Source: Nitrospira lenta
Lineage (GTDB): Bacteria; Nitrospirota; Nitrospiria; Nitrospirales; Nitrospiraceae
Assembly: GCF_900403705.1 (NCBI RefSeq)
Contig: NZ_OUNR01000019.1
Span: 1-64,000, forward strand
DNA: 64,000 nucleotides
Direction: 5' to 3'
Shown: positions 33,900 through 43,181 of the stretch, piece by piece
How the letters are laid out: every line of letters begins with the position of its first letter
How positions within the stretch are numbered: the stretch's first letter is position 1
Position numbers and translations under genes: made by a program
The notes under the pieces: model-generated
The model's database searches: none
Told to the model about the DNA's origin: nothing
What the model saw: the letters and a program-made list of their open reading frames with translations, nothing else

Positions 33900-34430
33900 A
33901 TGGATTGTGTATTGATGCGCCATGGCATCGCTGTCGAGATAGGGGAATGGTCCGACCGTGACGAGACGCGCCCCTTGACCGATCAAGGCAGAAAGAAGGT
34001 ACGCCAAGTGGCGAAGGGCCTCGCTGCCATGGAACTCGCGCCCACACACCTCTTCACGAGCCCTCTCACTAGGGCCAGGGAAACCGCCGCGATCATCAAC
34101 ACCGTGCTCTGTCCTTCTGTCACCATATCCGTGTGCAAGGCCTTGGAGCCAGGCTCCACGCCGCAATTTCTGACGGCTTTCGTTCGAACCCTCCCGGAAC
34201 ATTCCGTCATCCTCTGTGTGGGACACGAACCGTTGCTGGGGACAATGGCCGGCTACCTACTCAGCGGACAGGTGTCACGGAATTATCCGATGAAGAAGGC
34301 CGGAGTCGGCCTGATCCATCTGCCCGGACAGGCCAGGGCAGGGGAAGGACTGCTCCATTGGTGGTGCACTCCCACACAACTCCGCGCGTTGGGACAGGCC
34401 AGGAAGAACAAGAGTACATACAAAGAGTGA
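33900..34430 (+). CDS. sixA: Phosphohistidine phosphatase SixA
   Basis: Histidine-phosphatase superfamily protein of 176 residues. MDCVLMRHGIAVE holds the catalytic RHG, LFTSPLTRARETA the second Arg, and VILCVGHEPLLGTMAGYLL the second catalytic His; the short length is typical of SixA, which removes phosphate from His-containing phosphotransfer domains. ATG 33900 has AAGGAG ten bases upstream; longer frames reaching back to 33819 lack such a site. Placement right after a response regulator suggests it tunes that signalling route. Convergent with the ppx gene. Confidence 0.88.
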   Translation: MDCVLMRHGIAVEIGEWSDRDETRPLTDQGRKKVRQVAKGLAAMELAPTHLFTSPLTRARETAAIINTVLCPSVTISVCKALEPGSTPQFLTAFVRTLPEHSVILCVGHEPLLGTMAGYLLSGQVSRNYPMKKAGVGLIHLPGQARAGEGLLHWWCTPTQLRALGQARKNKSTYKE

Positions 34431-34445
34431 TGAGAACAGGCGAGG

Positions 34446-35990
34446 TCACACCGGCTGCGGTACTTCGCTGAACTGCACGCGCCGACGAAAGACCTGTTCC
34501 AGTAGATCCGTCCGCTGCGAAGCCGACCACATCTCCATGGCCGCATCGCCGCTGACCGTGGCCATGATGGTCAAGGTCTGACCGATCTTCACATTGACCG
34601 TCTGCACCACGGAAAAGTGCGTCCGGTCCAAGGCATCGGCCACTCGCAAGAGAGCCGAGAGAATCCGTACGGTCCGTTTGAGCTTCAACGAGAGATCCGC
34701 ATAGCCCTCATGCTTGGCTGCCGGCATGGACCGGCGATGATACCGGGCGATATTGGCGACCACCTCGATTTCTTCCGCCGTCAATCCGCCGATGTCGCTG
34801 TTCTTGATCAGATAGTAGGCATGTTTATGATGCTGCCGGGGATTGATCAGATAGCCGATATCGTGTAAGACCGCAGCATATTCCAACCAACTGCGCTCGA
34901 CCTCACCGAGATGATGTAATCGCTTGGTTTGATCGAACAACCGCAGGGCCAGGCTGGCCACGTGCAGCGAGTGCACTTCCGGTGCATGGCAGCGTCGAGC
35001 CAATCCGATCACATTGCGCCGGCGCACGTCCGGAATCTCGCGCTCCGCATCAAGCCCGTCGCGATGCCGATCGATGAAATCGTAGATCACTCCTTCACGG
35101 ATGGCTTTGTCGCATACCGTCATCTCGTCGGTCCCCGAGAGTTCCAACAGACGACGCAGAACGACCACCGCTGGAAACAACGTATCGACCCGTTTTGGAT
35201 CAAGCCCGGGAATGCCCAAGCGCGCTTTGACAGATGACTTGCTGAGTTCGGCCTCGACCATGCGCAGGTCTTTCAACCGCACCTTTGCCAAGTTGAGCTG
35301 CGGCAACGGCCGGCCGGTCTGCTTCAGATGAACAATCTCCGCCACATTGCCGGCCATTCCTGAGGTGGCGACGACGGCATCGAACGGTTTCACGTTGAAT
35401 GCATCCAGAGCCCCCTTCAACGCCCGCGAGACGGCTTCGTTCAACTGCATGACCATGGCTTCGGTGGGCGGAGTTTTTCTCACATATTGATCGGACAAAC
35501 GAATCGCGCCGAGCTTCAGACTCTTGGCATGCTGTAATCCATCCCGCGTCCCGACAATGAGCTCGACGGATCCGCCACCCACATCGACCACCAGTGTCGG
35601 CTTATCAGACAAGGCCATGCTGTGTCGCACGCCGAGAAAAATCAGCCGGGCTTCTTCGATCCCGCTGATCACGCGGATCTTGATGCCGGTCTGCTCCTCG
35701 ACCAGATCAACGAAATCGCCGCCGTTCTTGGCCTCCCGCACCGCACTGGTCGCAACCGCGGCAATCCGCTCAAATCCCTTATTCCTCGCCAAAGTCACCA
35801 GGGTCTTTAACACACCGACTCCGCGGCCGATGGCTTCGTCGGATAGTCGCTTCGCGGCGAAGGCCCCATTGCCCAGACGGGTCATGTCTTTGAATCGATC
35901 CAGAATCTTGTAACTAGCGTCGGGCAGTATTTCTGCCAGCACCATATGGATAGAGTTGGTTCCGATATCGATGACGGCGAGCTTAGCCAT
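34446..35990 (-). CDS. ppx: Ppx/GppA exopolyphosphatase with HD domain
   Basis: A 514-residue enzyme that hydrolyses polyphosphate and/or pppGpp. The ASKHA N-terminal domain has VIDIGTNSIHMVLAE, AVATSAVREAKNGGDFV and TLVVDVGGGSVELIVG; the C-terminal HD-type domain has SLHVASLALRLFDQ, YAAVLHDIGYLINPRQHHKH and VVANIARYHRR. This domain pair is typical of long Ppx/GppA proteins. Activity on polyP versus pppGpp cannot be decided. It ends 15 bases from the sixA stop on the other strand. Confidence 0.92.
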   Translation of the reverse strand: MAKLAVIDIGTNSIHMVLAEILPDASYKILDRFKDMTRLGNGAFAAKRLSDEAIGRGVGVLKTLVTLARNKGFERIAAVATSAVREAKNGGDFVDLVEEQTGIKIRVISGIEEARLIFLGVRHSMALSDKPTLVVDVGGGSVELIVGTRDGLQHAKSLKLGAIRLSDQYVRKTPPTEAMVMQLNEAVSRALKGALDAFNVKPFDAVVATSGMAGNVAEIVHLKQTGRPLPQLNLAKVRLKDLRMVEAELSKSSVKARLGIPGLDPKRVDTLFPAVVVLRRLLELSGTDEMTVCDKAIREGVIYDFIDRHRDGLDAEREIPDVRRRNVIGLARRCHAPEVHSLHVASLALRLFDQTKRLHHLGEVERSWLEYAAVLHDIGYLINPRQHHKHAYYLIKNSDIGGLTAEEIEVVANIARYHRRSMPAAKHEGYADLSLKLKRTVRILSALLRVADALDRTHFSVVQTVNVKIGQTLTIMATVSGDAAMEMWSASQRTDLLEQVFRRRVQFSEVPQPV

Positions 35991-36109
35991 GGAAGAGGCC
36001 CCTGGACATAGGAGAGATTTGCAGGTTAGACGACAGGACCCTCTGCGCCATCACAGAAGGGATTGCGGGGAAACCAGACGGGAGAGCCAAATACCACGCC
36101 TGTGCGCTC

Positions 36110-36685
36110 CTATTCTTTCACCACAAAGTGGACACTGCGGTTTTTCTGCCAGCATTCCTGCTGATGCTCAAAACAGAGGGGACGATCCTTGCCGTAGCTG
36201 GTCGTGCGCAAATCCATGTCGAGTCCCAACTGCTTGAGATAGGAGCGCACTGCCGCCGCCCGCCGCTCGCCCAAGACCAAGTTATAGGCGGACGTCCCCA
36301 TTTCATCGCCGCGTCCTTCGAGAAGAATCCGTGTGGTTCCCTCGTCCGCCAGTTTTTTCGCGTTGGCATCTAAAATCGGCAAGGCATCGAGCCGGAGCGT
36401 GGCCCGGTCAAAATCGAATAGAACATCCGGGAGGATGCTTCGCTCCGCGCCTGTCGCATTTCTGGCAGACAGCTCGGCGCGCATGCCAGGGCTGGTACGC
36501 GTGACCGGGGTGCCCACCTCTTGTGGAGCGGGTTCTCGAATAGCTTGATCGGGAATCCGCTCTTCACTGGCACTCAACTCGTCGCCAGCCCCGTATCCGG
36601 ACTTGGTGGCGCAGCCCGACGCGCCGACGGTCAGCGATACCGCAAGAAACCCAAGGATGAGTCCATGAACTGGTCGATGCATCAT
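36110..36685 (-). CDS. OmpA-domain lipoprotein, Pal-like
   Basis: A 191-residue outer-membrane lipoprotein: signal peptide with lipobox VGASGC (Cys25), a linker, and an OmpA/Pal peptidoglycan-binding domain (about 85-190) with PDVLFDFDRATLRLDALPIL and YNLVLGERRAAAVRSYLKQL. The Pal signature is altered: EGRGDEMGTSAYN replaces the usual EGHADERGTxEYN, keeping Asp and losing His and one Arg. The C-terminal CFEHQQECWQKNRSVHFVV has two cysteines that may form a disulphide. GGAGG lies five bases before the ATG. Pal itself is normally next to tolB, absent here, so this is more likely a Pal paralogue. Confidence 0.85.
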   Translation of the reverse strand: MMHRPVHGLILGFLAVSLTVGASGCATKSGYGAGDELSASEERIPDQAIREPAPQEVGTPVTRTSPGMRAELSARNATGAERSILPDVLFDFDRATLRLDALPILDANAKKLADEGTTRILLEGRGDEMGTSAYNLVLGERRAAAVRSYLKQLGLDMDLRTTSYGKDRPLCFEHQQECWQKNRSVHFVVKE

Positions 36686-36712
36686 ACCGCCTCCTTCCGT
36701 TCTACCCGGAGA

Positions 36713-39700
36713 TTACCCTAAGTCTTTGGGAAAGGCGATAGTCTTGGCGATCTCATAAGCCGCCCGCGCCGACTCCAGCGCGGGCCACTGGAGGACCCGT
36801 ACCGAGTCCGCGACATAGGCCGGCGTCCGCATGCCGTTCAGCACGCACGTGACGCCCGGCGTGCTGATCAACACCCACAGCGCTTTTCGTGAGAGGGATT
36901 CCGATCGTCGAACTTGCGGGAGCACGGAATCAACCGCCGTCGCCACCGCCGCGGTCCGTCGAAGACTTCGTTCCGTGGCTTCGCGCCGCAATCCCCGCAG
37001 CAACGTCAGTAATTCCGGCACATACCGGTCGCGCCAAGCCTCCCATTGCTCGGCCGCCGTACCGGACAGCGTCCGCGACAAGGCTTGCAGCACCTGATTG
37101 ACGTGAGGGGCAATCATCTGATGTTCGATCTGCTCCCAATGTTCCAACCCTTGCAGCTGAGGCCTGACGCGATCCAACTCATGCGCCCAGTTGAAAAACT
37201 CAGCCGGGTCGGTGCCCTGGCCGCTCTGTGGAACCGACGGCGCGATCGTGCGGCGATACTCATCCTCCAGTGCAGCCAGGCGCTCCCGTTGCCGGACAAA
37301 ATCCACCGGTTGATCCTCCAAGGGGAAGTCGGCAAGGCGAAGGATCCCACCGCCTTGGCCGGGCATGGCGTTGAGTGGACGATTCACCAGGACGGCCACG
37401 CCTTCCTGCCGGGCCAGCTCGAGCACCGTCTGAACGCCGCCGGCGCCGGTATTCGCCGTCAGCAACGCGCCGGACTCGAAGAGATTCATCGGGCATTGCA
37501 ACCAGCGGAAATGGTGCGCTGTTTGCTTCGCCTCGTGCGCGGCAGCCCGCGCCGCATCAAGCATGCGACTCAGTGAGGTGGCTTCGGGATGACCGGCAGG
37601 CGAGGTCACGGTATTCGACGAGACTCCGTAGTATTGCAACCGGCCGGCCGCGACTTGCGTTTCAAAATACACGAATGCGCGTTGCAGCCGGTCATAGAAC
37701 GTGTCGCGGAGGGCCACCAAATCAGGCTCATTCCGGTGCGCGGCTTCCGACAAAAAATATTCCGGATTGTGCAGCAGGCACACATCGAGCGTCGCAAGCC
37801 CCAAGCGATCGAGAGACAGTGCGAGTTGATCGGCGAGAAATTCAGGGTGGAGGCAGTGCCAAATCCCGTCTCCATACTTAACCATGTCAGGGTAGGGCCG
37901 GCCGGCTTTCTCCCGAGCCTCGGCAAGCTTGAGATTCTGACTCTGCACGTAGCCGATCTTGGAGACGACCACAACCTGTTCTCGCGCCAACTGCCCCGCT
38001 TTGACGAGGTCGGACAGCACCGCACCCACAAGGCGTTCACTGTCTCCATCCATATAATTGGTCGACGTATCGATGAGATTGCAGCCGGCCGCCAACGCCT
38101 GCTTGAAGGCCTGCCGATGTTCCGGATTTTTTGTATCGACCCGGTATGTGCCAAACCCCAGCCGGGACACCGTGAGCCCGGTCGATCCAGCGGCCGTATA
38201 GCCATGCGCAAGAGAACCGGACGGGGACAGCCCCACCATGTTCGCCGCATAGGCCGCCGTACCTTGCACCGTCGCATGACCGGACAACTGTGCCCCACTC
38301 AGCAACGTCTCTGTTCGACCAGCGGCTGTGGCGACGCTCGACCGATGGAGGCGGAGGGCCTCGGCTACAGCGTTCGAATCCGTGATGGGACGCTGACAGC
38401 TGAAGTTCCGGCAGATATACAGCGCGGGCCGTCCCGCAACGACTGACTTTCCCTGCAGTAAGGGCAGGGTGGAGCCGGCGCCTGATCCGATCGCCGCGAT
38501 GATCCGGTTGGGAAGATATTCGTCCGCTACCGCCCGATACAGCGCTTGGGTAGCCGCTTGTTCACCGTCGCCGATAAAGGCTAATTCCACCGGACCTTCC
38601 GTCAAGAAATCGACCACCGCCAGACTCTTGGCAAATGCGCGGGGATAGCGCGTGATCTGTCTCCCGTAGGCTCGAATCGCGCCGACCGCCGCATCCCGCC
38701 AATCCTGCCGATCGAAATGCCACGCCAACCGCGCCAGCGCCGACGCCGCCACGGCATTGCCGCTGGGTGTGGCCCCGTCGGCTCCTTCACGGCCGCGAAG
38801 AATGAGCGCCTCATGATGCGTGGCCGTCGTGAAAAATCCACCCTGTTCTCCGTCCATAAAATCGGACAGCATTCTGTCGGCTAGTCCGACCGCTGCCTGC
38901 AGATACCGCTCAGGCGCCCCGGCTTCGTACAGATCGATGAGTCCCTCCGCCAGATAGGCGTAATCTTCTAAATACGCCTCAAGGTGGGCACGTCCGGCAC
39001 GCGAGGTGCGCAAGAGTCGTCCATCGGACTGCACATGCGTCTTCAAGAGGAAGTCCGCCGTGAGCATGGCCGCGTCGCGATAACGGGTTTCACCGAACAC
39101 TCGCGCCGCTTCCGCCATCGCCGACAACATCATGCCGTTCCACGCGGTAAGAATTTTGTCGTCGAGGCCGGGAGGCACACGCTGCTGCCGCGCGCGATAG
39201 AGGAGGGGCTTCACCCGCGCGGCCGTTTCCGACAACTCATCGCCGGTCAGATTGAGTTCCTTCGCAATCTCGGACAAGGGCCGCAGGCGATTGGGAATAC
39301 TGACGTGCTCCCAATTGCCTTTCTCCGTAATGTCGTAGAGCGCACAATATCGCCGCGCATCTTCTGCATTCCCCGCCGCGGCCTGCACCTCCGCCGGTTG
39401 CCACACGAAGAATTTCCCTTCGACGCCTTCAGAATCCGCGTCGGTCGCGGAATAAAATCCGCCGGTCGGTCCGGTCATTTCTTTCAATATATAGTCCAAG
39501 ACTTCGCAGGCTACACGCCGGTAATCGGGGTTCTTGGTGACCTGGTAGGCCTCCACATACACGCGAGCCAACAGCGCGTTATCGTAGAGCATCTTTTCGA
39601 AATGCGGCACGAGCCAGCGGGCATCGGTGGAATAGCGAGCGAATCCGCCGCCGATCTGGTCGTAGATGCCCCCGGCCGCCATCATGTCGAGTGTCTTGGT

Positions 39701-40411
39701 GACCATCGCCAGTGTGTGCGCATCCCCAGACCGCCGATAGCACCGCAATAACAACGACAGTCCAGCCGCCGGAGGGAATTTCGGCGCGCCACCAAAACCG
39801 CCGTAGGTTTTGTCAAAATCTTCCTTGAATTGCGTGACGGCATCGTCCAACACCGACTCACTGACGGAGATCGGGGAGGGGATTCGGCCTTCGCCTTTTA
39901 ATCGCTCAGTCAGGTCTTTGGCTTGTGTCCGAACGCCGACCGCATCTTTCTCCCAGTAGTCGGCAATCTTCTTCAACAACGTGCCGAACCCGGGCCGGCC
40001 CCAGCGGTCCTCCGGAGGGAAATAGGTCCCTGCGAAAAACGGCTCCTGATCCGGGGTGAGAAACACCGTCATCGGCCAGCCGCCCTGACCGTTGTTCATC
40101 GCCACAGTCGCCGCCATATAGATCTCGTCAAGATCCGGCCGCTCCTCCCGATCTACCTTGATGCAGATGAAATGGCGATTCATGATAGCGGCAATCGCGT
40201 CGTTCTCAAACGACTCCCGTTCCATCACATGGCACCAGTGACAAGCCGAGTAGCCGATTGACAACAGAATCGGTTTGTTCGACGCCTTGGCGGCGGTCAA
40301 CGCCTCGGGGCCCCAGGGATACCAATCAACCGGGTTGAAGGCATGCTGGAGGAGATAGGGGCTCGTTTCGGTATGCAGGCGATTTGGTTTGCGATCAGAT
40401 GTAGATGTCAT
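36713..40411 (-). CDS. Fusion of DUF255/YyaL thioredoxin-like protein and aldo/keto reductase
   Basis: A 1232-residue protein. Residues 1-165 are the thioredoxin-like DUF255 domain ([20 protein letters not shown], the active-site-like [28 protein letters not shown]). Residues 170-680 are the alpha/alpha barrel of the YyaL/SPATA20 family ([37 protein letters not shown]). From about 745 an aldo/keto reductase domain begins with [16 protein letters not shown] and carries the expected Asp and Tyr ([10 protein letters not shown]), Lys (VVVVSKIG) and His (CLLHNPEYF) of the AKR tetrad. About 170 further residues end in [18 protein letters not shown], the AKR C-terminus. YyaL proteins normally end near 690 residues, so the AKR is an addition. 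Start ATG 40411; substrate unknown. Confidence 0.88.
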   Translation of the reverse strand: MTSTSDRKPNRLHTETSPYLLQHAFNPVDWYPWGPEALTAAKASNKPILLSIGYSACHWCHVMERESFENDAIAAIMNRHFICIKVDREERPDLDEIYMAATVAMNNGQGGWPMTVFLTPDQEPFFAGTYFPPEDRWGRPGFGTLLKKIADYWEKDAVGVRTQAKDLTERLKGEGRIPSPISVSESVLDDAVTQFKEDFDKTYGGFGGAPKFPPAAGLSLLLRCYRRSGDAHTLAMVTKTLDMMAAGGIYDQIGGGFARYSTDARWLVPHFEKMLYDNALLARVYVEAYQVTKNPDYRRVACEVLDYILKEMTGPTGGFYSATDADSEGVEGKFFVWQPAEVQAAAGNAEDARRYCALYDITEKGNWEHVSIPNRLRPLSEIAKELNLTGDELSETAARVKPLLYRARQQRVPPGLDDKILTAWNGMMLSAMAEAARVFGETRYRDAAMLTADFLLKTHVQSDGRLLRTSRAGRAHLEAYLEDYAYLAEGLIDLYEAGAPERYLQAAVGLADRMLSDFMDGEQGGFFTTATHHEALILRGREGADGATPSGNAVAASALARLAWHFDRQDWRDAAVGAIRAYGRQITRYPRAFAKSLAVVDFLTEGPVELAFIGDGEQAATQALYRAVADEYLPNRIIAAIGSGAGSTLPLLQGKSVVAGRPALYICRNFSCQRPITDSNAVAEALRLHRSSVATAAGRTETLLSGAQLSGHATVQGTAAYAANMVGLSPSGSLAHGYTAAGSTGLTVSRLGFGTYRVDTKNPEHRQAFKQALAAGCNLIDTSTNYMDGDSERLVGAVLSDLVKAGQLAREQVVVVSKIGYVQSQNLKLAEAREKAGRPYPDMVKYGDGIWHCLHPEFLADQLALSLDRLGLATLDVCLLHNPEYFLSEAAHRNEPDLVALRDTFYDRLQRAFVYFETQVAAGRLQYYGVSSNTVTSPAGHPEATSLSRMLDAARAAAHEAKQTAHHFRWLQCPMNLFESGALLTANTGAGGVQTVLELARQEGVAVLVNRPLNAMPGQGGGILRLADFPLEDQPVDFVRQRERLAALEDEYRRTIAPSVPQSGQGTDPAEFFNWAHELDRVRPQLQGLEHWEQIEHQMIAPHVNQVLQALSRTLSGTAAEQWEAWRDRYVPELLTLLRGLRREATERSLRRTAAVATAVDSVLPQVRRSESLSRKALWVLISTPGVTCVLNGMRTPAYVADSVRVLQWPALESARAAYEIAKTIAFPKDLG

Positions 40412-40456
40412 CCTCGCACCGTACCATCGCCTCTTGAGGAGGGTCAACGCCGCAGG

Positions 40457-40495
40457 AAATAAAAAAGGCCTACGACCATAATGATCGTAGGCCTT
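40457..40495 (-). terminator. Terminator of the Lys/Glu-repeat gene
   Basis: Perfect 11-bp stem AAGGCCTACGA/TCGTAGGCCTT with a 9-base loop. On the minus strand it is followed by TTTTTTATTTC, a classic Rho-independent terminator 56 bases after the stop at 40551. It also separates this gene from the DUF255 fusion downstream. Confidence 0.9.
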
Positions 40496-40550
40496 GGAAC
40501 AGATTCAGTCAGAGGCACGGATAACCGACACCGCAATGGGTGTCTGTCGA

Positions 40551-40757
40551 TCAGTGACCGCCCTTCTTCTCTTCCTTCTTCTTCTCTTCGTTGAACACCA
40601 CGTGACCGCCCTTCTTCTCTTCCTTCTTCTTCTCTTCGTTGAGCACCACGTGGCCGCCCTTCTTCTCTTCCTTCTTCTTCTCTTCGCCGGCAAAGGACGG
40701 CGCGCTGAACGTCACTGCGATTGCCACTGCCATGATTGCCATCAAGATGCTCTTCAT
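40551..40757 (-). CDS. Small secreted Lys/Glu/His repeat protein
   Basis: A 68-residue protein: signal peptide MKSILMAIMAVAIAVTFSAP-SFA-G (cleavage near residue 23) followed by three copies of EEKKKEEKKGGH, the first two extended by VVLN or VVFN. Mature charge is extreme and each unit carries one His. GGGGGAG lies seven bases before the ATG, a promoter-like TTGACT is upstream and a strong terminator follows, so this is a real single-gene unit. The encoding DNA is a 48-bp tandem repeat. No homologous family is recognised; polyanion or metal binding at the envelope is only a guess. Confidence 0.75.
   Translation of the reverse strand: MKSILMAIMAVAIAVTFSAPSFAGEEKKKEEKKGGHVVLNEEKKKEEKKGGHVVFNEEKKKEEKKGGH
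40556..40685 (-). repeat. 48-bp tandem repeat (2.7 copies) inside the small secreted gene
   Basis: Units begin at 40556, 40604 and 40652. The first two differ at only a couple of bases, indicating recent expansion. The unit length is a multiple of three, so copy-number change keeps the reading frame (16 residues per unit). Confidence 0.9.
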
Positions 40758-40831
40758 AACTGTTCTCCCCCTGAAAGGTTTTGAAAGTTTGGAATGAGTG
40801 CCTGTCACGATCAGGCAAATTGCGTGAGCAC

Positions 40832-40859
40832 GGTATGCCAAAGATATGCTGAAAGTCAA
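40832..40859 (-). promoter_or_regulatory. Probable sigma-70 promoter of the Lys/Glu-repeat gene
   Basis: On the minus strand TTGACT (40859-40854) is followed after 16 bases by CATACC (40837-40832), about 75 bases upstream of the ATG at 40757. The -35 is strong, the -10 moderate. Confidence 0.45.
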
Positions 40860-40974
40860 CTCCTTCAGCCAAGAACGTGCGCGCGTCATTTCCGCAGTCA
40901 TATCCGCCTTCTTTTTCAGGAACGGCGCGCTTATGTGATAGGCTTATTACTGAGATTTCACCGGAGTCTCCACA

Positions 40975-42417
40975 ATGGTCGATCTCGGCCCCTATTCCAA
41001 CTATCGTCTCACCGTCAGACTGGAATTGGCCAACACGCCCGGCATCTTCGCCCGCGTAGCCGCCTTGCTGGCCGATGAGGGAGCTAATCTCGGCGCGGTA
41101 GATATCGTCTCGGCGACCACAACCCACATGGTTCGGGACGTTACCTTCGATGTGCGCAATGAAACGCATGGCGAGAAGGTGCTCGCCCGGCTGAACGCCC
41201 TTCCCGATGTGACTGTGCTGTCGGCCTCCGACCGGATCTTTCTCTTACACCTCGGCGGCAAGATTCGCGTCGAAGGCAAGATCCCGATCAACACTAGAAA
41301 CATCCTCTCAATGGTCTACACCCCAGGAGTCGGGCGAGTCTCTCAGGCTATCGCGCGCGATAAATCCAAGGTCTATGCGTTCACGAGCAAGAGCAATAGC
41401 GTTGCAGTGGTGACGGATGGGTCTGCGGTGTTAGGACTTGGCAACCTCGGGCCAGAAGCGGCCCTGCCGGTGATGGAAGGCAAGGTGATGCTGTTCAAAG
41501 AGCTCGCCGGGATCGACGCCTGGCCGCTCTGCTTGAACACCCAGGACCCCGACGAGATCGTCCGCATTGTCCAGGGCATTGCGCCGGGATTCGGCGCAAT
41601 CAATCTGGAAGACATCAGTGCGCCCCGCTGTTTTGATATCGAGCGGCGATTGAAAGCCTCACTCGACGTCCCGGTGATGCACGACGATCAACACGGCACG
41701 GCGGTAGTGATTCTGGCCGCCCTGACCAATGCGCTACTCGTCACAGGAAAGCAGATCGAGGACATCCGCGTGGTTGTCAACGGTCTTGGCGCCGCCGGCA
41801 CGGCCTGTTGCCGGATGTTGCTGGCAGCCGGCGTCTCGCATCTGCTGGGATGCGATCAAGAAGGCATCATTCTGTCCGGCAGCCCGGAGCAACTGCACGC
41901 CTGTCGAACCGATCTGGCAACCTGCATAACCCGCGCGGCACCGACGGGAACCTTGCGCGATGCGCTGAAGGGCGCCGACGTCTTTATCGGGCTTTCGGTC
42001 GGAAATATTCTCGTGGCCGAGGACCTTGAGCTGATGGCTCCCGAACGCATCGTCTTTGCGATGGCGAATCCGGATCCGGAAGTATCCCCGGAACTCGCCG
42101 CCTCGCACTGTCGCATCTTTGCCACCGGGCGATCCGATTTCCCCAATCAGATCAATAACGCGCTGGCATTCCCCGGCATCTTTCGCGGGGCCCTCGATGT
42201 GCAGGCCAAAGAGATCAACGAAATCATGAAGCTGGCGGCCGCCAAAGCCATAGCCGAGGTGATTCCCCCAAGCGCGCTCAGTGAGGACTACATCATCCCC
42301 AGCCTCTTCGACAAAACCGTCGTCCCGCAGGTCGCCCGGGCAGTAGCCACCGCCGCGCGCGACAGCGGCGTGGCGCGCCGACGGATGCCAGGGACAGCTT
42401 CCTCATCCGCAGAGTAA
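40975..42417 (+). CDS. NAD(P)-dependent malic enzyme with N-terminal ACT domain
   Basis: Oxidative decarboxylation of malate to pyruvate. Residues 1-88 form an ACT-like regulatory domain (RLTVRLELANTPGIFARVAA ... DVTFDVRNETHGEKVLARLN). The catalytic part has the malic-enzyme motifs YTPGVGRVSQAI, TDGSAVLGLGNLGPEAALPV, LEDISAPRCFDIERRL, MHDDQHGTAVV and the dinucleotide-binding VVVNGLGAAGTACCRML; 480 residues in all. ACT-fused malic enzymes occur in many bacteria and suggest allosteric control. GGAG lies nine bases before the ATG. No partner gene adjacent. Confidence 0.93.
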   Translation: MVDLGPYSNYRLTVRLELANTPGIFARVAALLADEGANLGAVDIVSATTTHMVRDVTFDVRNETHGEKVLARLNALPDVTVLSASDRIFLLHLGGKIRVEGKIPINTRNILSMVYTPGVGRVSQAIARDKSKVYAFTSKSNSVAVVTDGSAVLGLGNLGPEAALPVMEGKVMLFKELAGIDAWPLCLNTQDPDEIVRIVQGIAPGFGAINLEDISAPRCFDIERRLKASLDVPVMHDDQHGTAVVILAALTNALLVTGKQIEDIRVVVNGLGAAGTACCRMLLAAGVSHLLGCDQEGIILSGSPEQLHACRTDLATCITRAAPTGTLRDALKGADVFIGLSVGNILVAEDLELMAPERIVFAMANPDPEVSPELAASHCRIFATGRSDFPNQINNALAFPGIFRGALDVQAKEINEIMKLAAAKAIAEVIPPSALSEDYIIPSLFDKTVVPQVARAVATAARDSGVARRRMPGTASSSAE

Positions 42418-42506
42418 TCCGTGCTCTGCCTTGTCCCATTCTGATGGGTCGAGACAAGACCCGTGGGTGGACAGAAGCCCTCTACTGGCCGGGAATCACA
42501 CTGTGC

Positions 42507-42512
42507 TACAAT
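42507..42512 (+). promoter_or_regulatory. Possible -10 element of the J-domain gene
   Basis: TACAAT 26 bases before ATG 42538, preceded by only a weak -35. It supports that start, because in-frame codons further upstream would fall outside the transcript. Confidence 0.3.
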
Positions 42513-42537
42513 GCGGCGGCCGGTGGACCGGCCGACC

Positions 42538-43167
42538 ATGCCCTTTACACAAAGCAAATTCATCAAGTTTCAGCGGGGGATGCGCCAGCGGATCGATTCG
42601 CTGCGTCTCAAGACCGAGGCCAGCCTCGAACTCGCCGTCGATACGATGATGGAATCGCGCGTCGATAGCTTCTTCCGGGTCGAACAGGGGTTGGAAGAAG
42701 TGATTCTGTCGCTGATTGAAATCGACGATGAGCTGGGAAGCATCCACGATCTTTCCGGCGCCATGCGCCTGGAATCGCGGCTGGAGTTTGTCGAAGACCG
42801 CTGGGATGAGTTCGACAGTGAAATCCGGGAACGGCCGCGGCGGCGACGCAAAAAGGTCAGCTTGGCCGACATGCTCAAAGCCGCCAGCGGAAGCGGGGAT
42901 CTCTCCCAAGACGGTACCGGCGTCAACAATGCGATGGACGCGTATGCCATCATGGGCGTCGAATTCGGGAGTTCACTCGCGGATGTCACCGCCGCATTCA
43001 GACAGAAAGCGAAGCAACTCCATCCCGATTCAAACCAGGGCGACCGGAGTTCCGAACCGGCGTTACGGCGGATGTTGGAAGCCTATCAGTTTTTGAAAGA
43101 ATATTTGAGCTTGAGCAACGTCGAACCGATGCCCCAAGCAGACCACCCCTATCGTCCGACCGAGTAG
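42538..43167 (+). CDS. Protein with C-terminal J-domain
   Basis: A 209-residue cytoplasmic protein. Residues 1-110 are helical and charged (for example FRVEQGLEEVILSLIEIDDE and RERPRRRRKKVSLADML). Residues about 140-195 are a J-domain: DAYAIMGVEFGSSLADVTAA, then AKQLHPDSNQ with the HPD tripeptide that stimulates DnaK, then a helix III-like segment ending YQFLKEYL. No Gly/Phe or zinc-finger region, so it is a class C J-protein with the J-domain at the C-terminus. Client or site of action is unknown. Fifteen bases before the RNase D gene, probably co-transcribed. Confidence 0.8.
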   Translation: MPFTQSKFIKFQRGMRQRIDSLRLKTEASLELAVDTMMESRVDSFFRVEQGLEEVILSLIEIDDELGSIHDLSGAMRLESRLEFVEDRWDEFDSEIRERPRRRRKKVSLADMLKAASGSGDLSQDGTGVNNAMDAYAIMGVEFGSSLADVTAAFRQKAKQLHPDSNQGDRSSEPALRRMLEAYQFLKEYLSLSNVEPMPQADHPYRPTE

Positions 43168-43181
43168 GAGACTAAATCTTC

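Noticed and set aside
40556-40685. Regular 48-bp repeats that might suggest a CRISPR array
   Set aside because: Units are contiguous without unique spacers, encode a repeated peptide in frame, and lie inside a gene with signal peptide, promoter and terminator.
40444-41169. 241-codon minus-strand frame across the Lys/Glu-repeat gene and into the malic enzyme gene
   Set aside because: It runs antisense through the malic enzyme start, out of frame through the repeat gene and across its terminator; a second frame of the repeat explains its openness.
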